From Saccharothrix sp. ALI-22-I (GTDB lineage Bacteria > Actinomycetota > Actinomycetes > Mycobacteriales > Pseudonocardiaceae): a stretch of DNA of 64,000 bases. Position 1 is the stretch's first letter, and every line of letters begins with the position of its first letter. The position numbers were made by a program, and so were the translations under genes. Location of the stretch: contig NZ_MTQP01000058.1 in the NCBI RefSeq assembly GCF_001984175.1, positions 186,001-250,000 on the forward strand, in the 5' to 3' direction. Positions 1 through 7,399 of this stretch are shown here, one piece after another. The notes beneath the pieces were generated by a model. That model saw only the letters and a list, made by a program, of their open reading frames with translations. It ran no database searches and had not been told where the DNA came from.

Positions 1-3000
1 TGGTTTCAGGAAGCGGTCCTTGAACTTCACGATGGTGACCTTGGAGCCATCAGCCTGGATCTTGTCCAACAACACCTCCAGACCCTTGTAAGCGTCGGCC
101 ATGGTGCCGTACTGGATCTTCGAGCCGACCAGGTCGGTGAGCTTGTCCGCGTGGTTCTCGTACTCCGCGATCTTGTCGGCTGCTCGAACCCTGCTCTTCT
201 CGGTCTTGCGGGAGAACGCTTCGCCGCCCGTCGCCTTGGCGACCTCGTCGGCCAAAGTGTGCAACTGCTGCTGTTTGGTCGCCCAGTTCCGGTACAGGCC
301 TTCGAGGTACTGCTGCCGGTACCCGGTGTCGTCCTTGTTCGCTCCGATGAAGTCGGGCTGCACGCGGTGCGACGCGGGACTGTCATCTGCGATGTCCTTG
401 GCACGACCGGACAACTCCGCCTGTTCGGGAGTGAGGAGGGCGGGGCCCGGGGCCGGTTCGGCGTCGTACTGGTCCGCCAGGGCTTCCGGGCCGTGCTCGT
501 GGTCGCGGACTTCCTGGACGCAGTCCTCCAGCACCTCGATCGCCTGCGGGTGCCTCAGCAGGTTGGCCAGGGTCTGGGGACGGGCCAGTAGCGAGTTCTC
601 CAGGAACGGGACGTCGCGCAGGAGGGCGGCCATTTCGGGATGGCGCGGCAACAGGGCGGCGATGGCCTCGCCGATGTGCAACTTCTGCCCGTCCACGGTG
701 ATCCGGGAGTCCGGGTCGCGGCGGCTGATGGCGTCCGCTACCCGCATGGCGTCCTGGACGCGTGGCTCTTGGAGGTAGCGGCCGATCTCCTCACGGGTCG
801 GTGGCGGGCGTTCGTCTCCTCGTTGCCCCGGCTCCGCCGCGCCGTAGCCGGAGTCGCTCGTGGTCGTCCTGTCCTGAGTGGACGTTTCGGTGTCCGTCCG
901 CGCCGCGTGGCGTTCGGCGACCTCCGCGAGGTCGTAGGGGAGCAGGTCCAGCTTCACCGGCGGGTGGGGCAGGCTCATCAGGGAGTTGGTCTGCGGGTCC
1001 ACGAACGCGACGCCCTCGCGGGTGTGCACGACTTCCGCCACGTGCCCGTACTCGACCCCGTCCGGCCCGAGGTACTTCACCGCGATCACCGCGCGCGAGT
1101 CCAACGGCCGGTCCCGCATCGCGCGGATGACGTCGTCGTAGTCGCCGTGCGACTGCCAGTCGCCGCCCAGCTGGTCCCGGACGTGGTCCAGGGTGCCCAT
1201 GGACTCCATGTGCTCGGGCCGCAGTGGTCCGGCTTCGGTGTCGATGCCCGCCTGCCGCAGCGCGCTCGCCACGACACCGCGCGTGCAGTTGGTCTGGTAA
1301 CCCTGCTCGTAGGCGTTCACGTCGTGGAAGCGCGGGTTGACCCCGGCCAGGTGCGGGTGTCGTTCGGCGACGTACTTGGCCGACTGGTTGGCGTTGGCGG
1401 TGTCGGCGTGGATCGCGGGTTCGGCGGGCGGGTTGGTGGCCCGGGACAGCGGTGACCAGTCGTGGTCACCGGCGGTGCCGACGGCGATCGGGTCGGCGTC
1501 GAGCATCGGGTCCGCGCCCGCGTAGCCGCCGAGCCGGTTCGTGATGACGCTGTCGTCCCGCGCGGCGGGGGTGGCGGGCTTCGGCGGTTCGGGAGTGTCG
1601 GACGAGCCACCGCCCAACCGCTCCTCGAACGACTGCTTGAGCAGGTTCTCGAAGACCGTCTTATTGGCGTTGTTGGCGGCACGCCGGTCGGCGATCTCCT
1701 GCTCCGCCGCGGCCCGGTCGAGGTAGCGGGGGTCGCCGGGCAGGACCTCCTCGACCCGGATGACCGTCTTCTGCTTGACGACGCCGTTGCGCTCGACCTC
1801 GATGGTCTCCTTGGCGTGGGTGTACCACTGGGTGGTCGGCTTGGAGACCGCTTCGCGCTCGGTGTCGTTCTGCGACAGCTCGTGGATGTCGCGGGCCGTC
1901 TTGGCGTGGATGTGGATCTCGACGTCCTCGCCGAACTTGGACACGAAGTCCGGCGACTCCTTGACCGAGGCGCTGACGATGGTCGGCTCGACGGTCGTGC
2001 GGCCCGGCACGTACTGGTCCGCGATGAGCTTGGCCAGGACCGGGTTGCCCTTGACGTCGATGCCGCGCACCAGCTCGGCTTCCATCGGGTCCAGCTCGTT
2101 GATCGCCGAGACGATCGCCCGCATCGGGAGCCGGGCGCGCTGGAACTCCGCGAGTTCGCCCTTGGGGCCCAGGCGCTGTGCGGTGTTGGCCGAGTCGAAC
2201 AGGTCGTGGCCGGTGTAGGCGTGCAGCGCGACCGCGCCCTCGTCGGACAGACCCGACAACGATTCGGCGGCGTCCCGGCGGGCGAGCGCGTTGGTCCTGA
2301 TCTCGGCGCGGCGGGCGTCGCCTTCGATCGCGGCGATGAGTGCGACGTTGTCGGCCGCGGTGGCCCGGTGGTCCGGGTCGAACAGGTAGTCCTCGCCGAG
2401 GTCGTCCCCGGCGCGGTCCGGCTCGGTGTCGACCACCTGGTCGGCCGATGACTCCGGGTGCGCTTGATCCGGCGTCGGTTCGAGGCCACGCGGCGCTTCC
2501 GGCTGCGCGGGCGGAGCCGGCGTCGGCTCCTGACGTGCTGCGGCCGGAGTGGGTTCGGGGGTGCGGGGTGCTTTGGGTGGGGTGGTTGGTTCGGGTGTGT
2601 GAGCCGCGTCCGGTTGCTTGGGTGGGCGTGGGTCGGCGGGTGCGGTCGGTTTGCGGGTGTCCGCTGCGGGTGGGGGCTGCCAGCGGGGTGCGTTCGGCGG
2701 CGGAGAGGCCGGTGGGGGTGCGGGCCGCCGTGGGGGTGGAGGGCCTTGCGGGTGCGGGCTGTTCGGCGCGTAGCCCTGTGGGGGCATCGGCGCGCGACCG
2801 GCGGGTGGGCGGTGCGCCGGCGGCGGACCCATCGGGCGTGCGGGTGGCGGCATCGGTGCCCGTGGCGGCGGCGGTGCGGGCGTGTAAGGCGGCGGTGTGG
2901 GACGGCCGGCCGGTGGCATGTCGGCGCGGGGTGGCGGCGAGCCGTGAGGGCCGCGCTGTGGTGGCGGGACCGGACCGCGTTGGGGCGGTGAGCCTTGCGG

Positions 3001-5091
3001 ACCGCGTTGCGGCTGTGGCGGTGTGCCTTGAGGACCGCGCTGTGGCGGCCCCTGGTTGAAGGAGCGCGGGGGTGTGCCGCCGGGCTGGGGTCCGGCCATC
3101 GGCGGTGGAATGCTGCCGTGCTGCTGCGGTACGGGCGGGCCGTCGTGGCGTGGCGGAGGCGGGGTGTCGAACCGGGGTGCGAACTGCGCGCCCGTCGTTC
3201 CTGCGGCGAAGACGTTGCCGTGCGGCGGACCCTGCGGGCGTCCGGTGTCGGCGGGGTAGCCGCCCGGTTGTGGGCCGAAGCCGCCGGGGGGAGGGGACGC
3301 CATGCCGTACCCGCCGCCCGGTGCGGGCGCCCTCCCGTACCCGCCGGAGGACGATCCTTGGCCGGAGCCGGAGCCGGAGCCGGAGTTGGAACTGGTGCCG
3401 GTGCCGGTGCCGGAGTTGGAGCCGGAGTTGGAACTGGTGCTGGTGCCGGTGCTCGGCGCGGATGTGGCCTGGCCGGGAACGCCGGTCGGAGCGGGTCCGG
3501 GGTGGCCGGTGCCGGCTGCCGGTGACGGGGTGGCTTGGTTGCCGCCGGTCGGCGCGGGTGATCCCTGGCCGGGAGCGGGAGCGGATGAGGGCGTGGATTG
3601 GCCCGCGCTGCCCGGTGATGCGGCTGCGGCCGTGTGTTGGGTGGACGTGTGGCCCGCGGGTGTGCCGCCCCCGGATGGTGCCGCGCCACTGGACGGTGCC
3701 CCGCCGCTGGACGGTGCCGCGCCGCCGGGTGCCATCGCACCGGTGGAGCCCGCCCCGCCCGGAGGTACCCAGGCCTGCGAGGCCGGTGCGGACGCGGGGG
3801 ACTGACCGGCTGCTTGAACACCGCCTGCCTGGCTGCCACCGGCTGCGCTTGCGCCGACCTGACCTGCGCCGACCTGACCTGCGCCGACCTGGCTGCCCGG
3901 CGCGGTGCTGTCCGTCCGGTCGGCCGCGATGCTCGGTGACAACCCCGAGACCCGCGTGGCCGTCTCGCGGCTCGGCGGGTCGTCCGAACCGCCGCCGGAC
4001 CGGGGAGCACCCGGGTCGTACCTGCCGCCGGGGTCCGATGTGGACTGTCCGCCCGCACCCGGGTCCAGTGGCGTTGTGGCGGGCCTGTCCCGGTACGTGG
4101 CCGGTCCGGCCGGGGAGGCGTCGGCGTCGGCCCTGGTGTCCGGCGTCGCGACGTCCATGTCCCGGATCGCGCCGAGGGAGTCCGTCGCCCCTCCCACACC
4201 GCGGTCGACCGCACCGCCGGACGCACCCATCAGCACGTCCTTCGCCGACAGCTTGTCCAGGTCTCCGGTGACCGCTGCCTCGCCGACGGTGGTGACCGCG
4301 CCCTCCACCGCGCCGCGGGTCGCGCCGCGCACCGCGCCGTCGAGGACCTCGCCGCCCACGCTGTCGGACAGGCCCCTGGTGGCGCCCTTCGGCACGGCGT
4401 TCGACGCCGCGCCGACCACGCCCTCCACCGCGCCACCGACGGCGGCGTCCCCGGTCTTGCCCCAGTCCCACGACTTGCGGTCACCGGTGGCCACCTGGAG
4501 GCCCTGGATGCCGGCGTCGAGCGCCACGCCGGTGGCCACGTTCGTCGCGACCTCCCGCAGCACCCGGCGCAGCACCTGTTGCGCGACCTTCTTGAACCCC
4601 TGCTGCACGAGTTTCTGCAACAGCTGCCGGAAGATCATCTGCACGGTCATGCGCGTCGCGATCTGCGCGGGCACGATGCCCGCCGTCGACGCGCCGAACG
4701 TCACCGCCGCCGAAGCGATCATGGCCGCGATCGAGATGGCGAGCATGATCAGCGACGCGATGATCATGTACTTGGTGTACTCGACATCGAGCGCGGTCGC
4801 GTCGCACGAGTCGCCCAGCGCCTGGCACGCTTCGGCGAGCGACTTGAAGTACGCGTCATCGCCCTCGACGTACTTCTTCCACGCCTCCTCGAACGCCTCG
4901 GCGCCGTCCCCGGTCCACCCGTCGAGGACTCCCGTCGCGCCGTGCTCGGCGGTCGAGCTGACCTGCGGGATTGCCTCGGCGGCACGGTGCCAGGCGTCAC
5001 GCAGCGCGCGGAGCTCGTCCTCGTCGCCTTCCGGCCAGCTCTCCCCGACGACGATGGGCAGCAGCCACTTGACCTCGTCGGGTATCTCCAT
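1..5091 (-). CDS. Giant WXG100-like polymorphic toxin with ADP-ribosyltransferase, papain-fold and RelA/SpoT-like domains (3' end cut by window edge)
   Basis: One uninterrupted frame from ATG 5091 to the left edge gives about 1,697 residues with no stop seen. Residues 1-100 match the CpnT-type WXG100-like N-terminal domain (starts MEIPDEVKWLLPIVVGESWP). A hydrophobic stretch follows at about 108-135. Residues 390-880 are a Gly/Ser/Thr- then Pro/Gln-rich linker. Residues 960-1130 look like an R-S-E-class ADP-ribosyltransferase: Arg1009 in VRGID, the S-A-S at 1040-1042, and Glu1078/Glu1080 as ExE. Residues 1240-1380 look like a papain-fold (Tox-PL) domain with Cys1269, His1349 and Asp1365. From about 1600 the chain resembles the start of a RelA/SpoT nucleotidyltransferase (KLTDLVGSKIQY, then IVKFKDRFLKP). 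The family is exported by ESX-like systems; target and immunity protein are not visible, and immunity would be expected left of the window. The start has no strong ribosome binding site. Domain calls are from motif reading only. Confidence 0.85.
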   Translation of the reverse strand, partial: MEIPDEVKWLLPIVVGESWPEGDEDELRALRDAWHRAAEAIPQVSSTAEHGATGVLDGWTGDGAEAFEEAWKKYVEGDDAYFKSLAEACQALGDSCDATALDVEYTKYMIIASLIMLAISIAAMIASAAVTFGASTAGIVPAQIATRMTVQMIFRQLLQKLVQQGFKKVAQQVLRRVLREVATNVATGVALDAGIQGLQVATGDRKSWDWGKTGDAAVGGAVEGVVGAASNAVPKGATRGLSDSVGGEVLDGAVRGATRGAVEGAVTTVGEAAVTGDLDKLSAKDVLMGASGGAVDRGVGGATDSLGAIRDMDVATPDTRADADASPAGPATYRDRPATTPLDPGAGGQSTSDPGGRYDPGAPRSGGGSDDPPSRETATRVSGLSPSIAADRTDSTAPGSQVGAGQVGAGQVGASAAGGSQAGGVQAAGQSPASAPASQAWVPPGGAGSTGAMAPGGAAPSSGGAPSSGAAPSGGGTPAGHTSTQHTAAAASPGSAGQSTPSSAPAPGQGSPAPTGGNQATPSPAAGTGHPGPAPTGVPGQATSAPSTGTSTSSNSGSNSGTGTGTSSNSGSGSGSGQGSSSGGYGRAPAPGGGYGMASPPPGGFGPQPGGYPADTGRPQGPPHGNVFAAGTTGAQFAPRFDTPPPPRHDGPPVPQQHGSIPPPMAGPQPGGTPPRSFNQGPPQRGPQGTPPQPQRGPQGSPPQRGPVPPPQRGPHGSPPPRADMPPAGRPTPPPYTPAPPPPRAPMPPPARPMGPPPAHRPPAGRAPMPPQGYAPNSPHPQGPPPPRRPAPPPASPPPNAPRWQPPPAADTRKPTAPADPRPPKQPDAAHTPEPTTPPKAPRTPEPTPAAARQEPTPAPPAQPEAPRGLEPTPDQAHPESSADQVVDTEPDRAGDDLGEDYLFDPDHRATAADNVALIAAIEGDARRAEIRTNALARRDAAESLSGLSDEGAVALHAYTGHDLFDSANTAQRLGPKGELAEFQRARLPMRAIVSAINELDPMEAELVRGIDVKGNPVLAKLIADQYVPGRTTVEPTIVSASVKESPDFVSKFGEDVEIHIHAKTARDIHELSQNDTEREAVSKPTTQWYTHAKETIEVERNGVVKQKTVIRVEEVLPGDPRYLDRAAAEQEIADRRAANNANKTVFENLLKQSFEERLGGGSSDTPEPPKPATPAARDDSVITNRLGGYAGADPMLDADPIAVGTAGDHDWSPLSRATNPPAEPAIHADTANANQSAKYVAERHPHLAGVNPRFHDVNAYEQGYQTNCTRGVVASALRQAGIDTEAGPLRPEHMESMGTLDHVRDQLGGDWQSHGDYDDVIRAMRDRPLDSRAVIAVKYLGPDGVEYGHVAEVVHTREGVAFVDPQTNSLMSLPHPPVKLDLLPYDLAEVAERHAARTDTETSTQDRTTTSDSGYGAAEPGQRGDERPPPTREEIGRYLQEPRVQDAMRVADAISRRDPDSRITVDGQKLHIGEAIAALLPRHPEMAALLRDVPFLENSLLARPQTLANLLRHPQAIEVLEDCVQEVRDHEHGPEALADQYDAEPAPGPALLTPEQAELSGRAKDIADDSPASHRVQPDFIGANKDDTGYRQQYLEGLYRNWATKQQQLHTLADEVAKATGGEAFSRKTEKSRVRAADKIAEYENHADKLTDLVGSKIQYGTMADAYKGLEVLLDKIQADGSKVTIVKFKDRFLKP
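3851..3895. repeat. 15-bp tandem repeat inside the toxin linker
   Basis: A 15-bp unit, GCGCCGACCTGACCT, is repeated about three times in the coding region. On the minus strand it encodes repeated Gln-Val-Gly-Ala-Gly. The period is a multiple of three, so copy-number change would keep the frame and only alter linker length. Confidence 0.8.
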
Positions 5092-5151
5092 CCCCACTGA
5101 GCGTTACCCCCGACATGCCTTGTGCGGCCCCGAACCGGTCTGCATCCCGGC

Positions 5152-5469
5152 TCAGATCCCGCGCGTGAAGGTGTCGGCGTTGGCGTCCTCGACGGCACGG
5201 TAGGTCGCCATCGCGTCCACCACGCTCCCGCGCATCCCGCGCAGCCCTTCGACCAGGGACGTGAACGCCCGCACCGCGCCCTCGGAACCGGGCACGTAGT
5301 CCTTGGCGAACTCCTGGCCGGACTCGTCGCCGCCCCAGCACGCGCCGGAGGCGGAGAGGGCGTCGGCGAGTGCCGTGCGTGCGGTCTCCAACTGGTCCGC
5401 CGCCGAAGCGAGTTCGGCCGCGGCGCCGGCCGCGGCCTCCGGGTCGATGCCGAAGCCACCCGCGTTCAT
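5152..5469 (-). CDS. WXG100/ESX-family small secreted partner protein
   Basis: This encodes 105 residues, the usual size for the ESAT-6-like superfamily. It has a helix-turn-helix hairpin pattern, with an Ala-rich first helix, a turn carrying CWGGDESGQEF (WGG in the place of WXG), and a second helix ending in ATYRAVEDANADTF. Its ATG overlaps the stop of the upstream YbaB-like gene (TGATG), so it is probably translationally coupled, and it lies 60 bp upstream of the giant toxin gene. The order suggests it is a chaperone or co-secreted partner of the toxin, as is usual for WXG-type toxin loci. The partner role is inferred from position. Confidence 0.8.
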   Translation of the reverse strand: MNAGGFGIDPEAAAGAAAELASAADQLETARTALADALSASGACWGGDESGQEFAKDYVPGSEGAVRAFTSLVEGLRGMRGSVVDAMATYRAVEDANADTFTRGI

Positions 5470-6050
5470 CAGTAGCTCCCCTTGAGCCAGCTGTCGGGCA
5501 GTTCGTCCTCATCGGACGTCCTGCGCGGGCGTGCGGCGGGCGGAGGTGGTGGCGGCGGCGTTGTCCGTGCCTGCTCGGCCCGGTGGGCGAGTGCGCTCCG
5601 GTCCTCGAAGGAGTCCTCGTCGGGCGTGACCGGCGGCGGCACGGGCGCGTCGAACCGGGGGAGCAGCGCCGACAGCGACGGCGCGCCCTCGACCAGGTCG
5701 GACAGGTCCGGCAGTCCCTCGGTGAGCGGCGACATCAGGTCGTTCACCTGTCGTTTCACCTGGCTCGCACCCTCGCGCGCGAGGTGCAGCACGGACCTGG
5801 CCAGCGCCTCCGGCGTGGACCGCTCGAACGCGGACGGCGCGAACTCCAGCTGCGTGAGCACACCGCCGGAGTCGACCGCCGCCCGGACCAACCCGTCCTT
5901 GGACGTCAGCGAAGCCGTGGTCTGCGCGGCTGCCGTCTGCGCGTCGCGCAGCATCCCCGCCTGCCGGTTGAAGGTGTCCATCAGGCTGTTGACCTGTTCC
6001 TTCATGGCGGCGTTGCGCGCCTCAAGGCGCGCCCGGTCGTCACCCGACAT
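5469..6050 (-). CDS. YbaB/EbfC-family protein with proline-rich tail
   Basis: This encodes 193 residues from ATG 6050, chosen because a GGGGGA ribosome binding site lies about 8 bases upstream; an open frame continues to 6173 without support. The N-terminal half is a coiled-coil segment (DRARLEARNAAMKEQVNSL) followed by a YbaB-like core (LVRAAVDSGGVLTQLEFAPS). The last 60 residues are Pro-rich and acidic. YbaB-family proteins are nucleoid-associated dimers. In actinomycetes, variants of this kind are common directly upstream of WXG100 toxin genes, where their role is unclear. It is first in the three-gene operon and shares a 1-base overlap with the next gene. Confidence 0.8.
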   Translation of the reverse strand: MSGDDRARLEARNAAMKEQVNSLMDTFNRQAGMLRDAQTAAAQTTASLTSKDGLVRAAVDSGGVLTQLEFAPSAFERSTPEALARSVLHLAREGASQVKRQVNDLMSPLTEGLPDLSDLVEGAPSLSALLPRFDAPVPPPVTPDEDSFEDRSALAHRAEQARTTPPPPPPPAARPRRTSDEDELPDSWLKGSY

Positions 6051-6174
6051 CGCCAGGTCCCCCCTGATCGCACGTGGTGTGAATCCGCACCATATCGCCT
6101 CGCCCGACACGGCCGTGGGCGTTCCGGGGATTTCCGCAACTTGTGGTGTGAGGTTCGGTGAGTTGCCCGGCACC

Positions 6175-6180
6175 TACAAT
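6175..6180 (+). promoter_or_regulatory. Candidate -10 element for a leaderless transcript
   Basis: TACAAT lies 7 bases before GTG 6187, and no Shine-Dalgarno sequence precedes that start. This is the geometry of a leaderless mRNA, which is common in actinomycetes. No clear -35 hexamer is visible. Confidence 0.4.
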
Positions 6181-6186
6181 CGTGTT

Positions 6187-7296
6187 GTGGGCGGGCACGG
6201 GGGTGCGGTGGGGGATTTCCTGTTCGTTCCCTATTCCGCACACGGGCACGTGAACCCGATGCTGCCGGTCGTGGCGGAGCTGGTCGCCCGGGGTGGGCGG
6301 GTGCGGGTGTTGGTGGGTGCCGAGTTCGCGGCGGTGGTCGCCGGTGTGAGTGCCGAGCCGGTCGCGTTGCCGAAGGAATTCGAGGTCCAGGTTCCCGATT
6401 CGTATTCGCCGCTCAGTGCCGTGCGCGGTGCCGTTCGCGGTGTTCGGAAGGTCCTTGCCGGGCGGGCTGCCGCGCGGGTTGTGGCGACGCAGATCGCGGT
6501 GTCGCGGCCCAAGCTCGTCGTGGTGGATCCGATGGCGCCGTGGGCCGCGGCCGTCGCGCGCGAGCGGTGTGTTCCGCAGGTGTGGTTCAGCACGACCCGT
6601 GTCGTGGGCAATCCGCGCCGGACCCGTGGTCGGCCGTTGGTGGTCAACGCTCTGCCCGAGTTCCAGCCGGGCCCGGCCTCGGATGGGCAGCGGGTCGTGG
6701 TGCCGTTGGTCCGCCGGCGGGACAGCGTGCCGGACGTGACGCTGCCGTGGGGCGAGATGCGGCGGCGGCCGGTGCTGCTGGTGTCGCCGGGAACGGTGTT
6801 CTCGCGCGGGCCGCGTTTCTTCACGAGCGTGGTGCGGGCGTTCGGTGACACGGAGTGGCTTGTCGTGATGGCCACCGGACGGCTGGATCCGGCCGTGCTG
6901 GGAGCGTTGCCGCCGAACGTCATCGCTCGACACCGCGTGCCGCAGTTGGCGGTGTTGGCGCGCAGCGCGGTGTTCCTGACCCACGCGGGGATGAACTCGG
7001 TGCTGGAGTCGTTGGCCGCGGGGGTCCCGATGGTGCTGGCACCACGTTCGAGGGAGCAACGGGACAACGCCCGACGGCTGGCCCGACTCGGGCTGGGGGT
7101 GCACATCGGGCGGCGAGGGGTCACGCCGGGTGATCTCCGTGCGCTCGTGGAAGCGTTGGCCCACGATCAGGTGACACGCCGTCGGGTGGAAGACATCCGT
7201 GACCGGATCTCGTGGTCGAACGCGGCGGCGGAAGTGGCGGACATGTTGTTCCAGCACGCGGACTGCGGCACCGCGACGGCCGATCTTTCGGCCTGA
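6187..7296 (+). CDS. MGT-family (UDP-glycosyltransferase-like) glycosyltransferase
   Basis: This encodes about 369 residues of GT-B fold. The N-terminus has the acceptor-domain opening FVPYSAHGHVNPMLPVVAEL, and the C-terminal half has the nucleotide-sugar-binding signature THAGMNSVLESLAAGVPMV followed by EQRDNARRL. Members transfer a sugar from an NDP-sugar to a small hydrophobic acceptor such as a macrolide or glycolipid. The acceptor cannot be read from sequence. GTG 6187 was chosen because the protein fold begins just after it and a -10-like TACAAT sits 7 bases upstream; GTG 6208 is possible. The gene diverges from the toxin operon, with 136 bp between the starts. Confidence 0.85.
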   Translation: MGGHGGAVGDFLFVPYSAHGHVNPMLPVVAELVARGGRVRVLVGAEFAAVVAGVSAEPVALPKEFEVQVPDSYSPLSAVRGAVRGVRKVLAGRAAARVVATQIAVSRPKLVVVDPMAPWAAAVARERCVPQVWFSTTRVVGNPRRTRGRPLVVNALPEFQPGPASDGQRVVVPLVRRRDSVPDVTLPWGEMRRRPVLLVSPGTVFSRGPRFFTSVVRAFGDTEWLVVMATGRLDPAVLGALPPNVIARHRVPQLAVLARSAVFLTHAGMNSVLESLAAGVPMVLAPRSREQRDNARRLARLGLGVHIGRRGVTPGDLRALVEALAHDQVTRRRVEDIRDRISWSNAAAEVADMLFQHADCGTATADLSA

Positions 7297-7399
7297 GATC
7301 GGCACGACACGCCCGTTCACTTCTCGTCGTGGTGCGATCACGTTCGGCGTCGATCATCGGTATCGTCAGGCCCGGCAGCTACGCGCAGGGGGTGGGCCG

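Noticed and set aside
3358..3450. Glu-Pro-repeat coding frame on the plus strand (EPEPEPELELVPV)
   Set aside because: It is the antisense of the Ser-Gly-Asn-Thr repeat linker of the toxin, which is the supported reading.
1317..4471. Two very long minus-strand frames rich in Arg, Pro and Thr overlapping the toxin gene
   Set aside because: They are shifted readings of the Pro/Gly/Ser-rich toxin linker. The frame that starts at 5091 gives recognisable domains on both sides and continues through the whole interval.
5482..6186. Extension of the glycosyltransferase frame upstream
   Set aside because: This part is antisense to the YbaB-like gene and Ser/Arg-rich. The glycosyltransferase fold starts right after GTG 6187.
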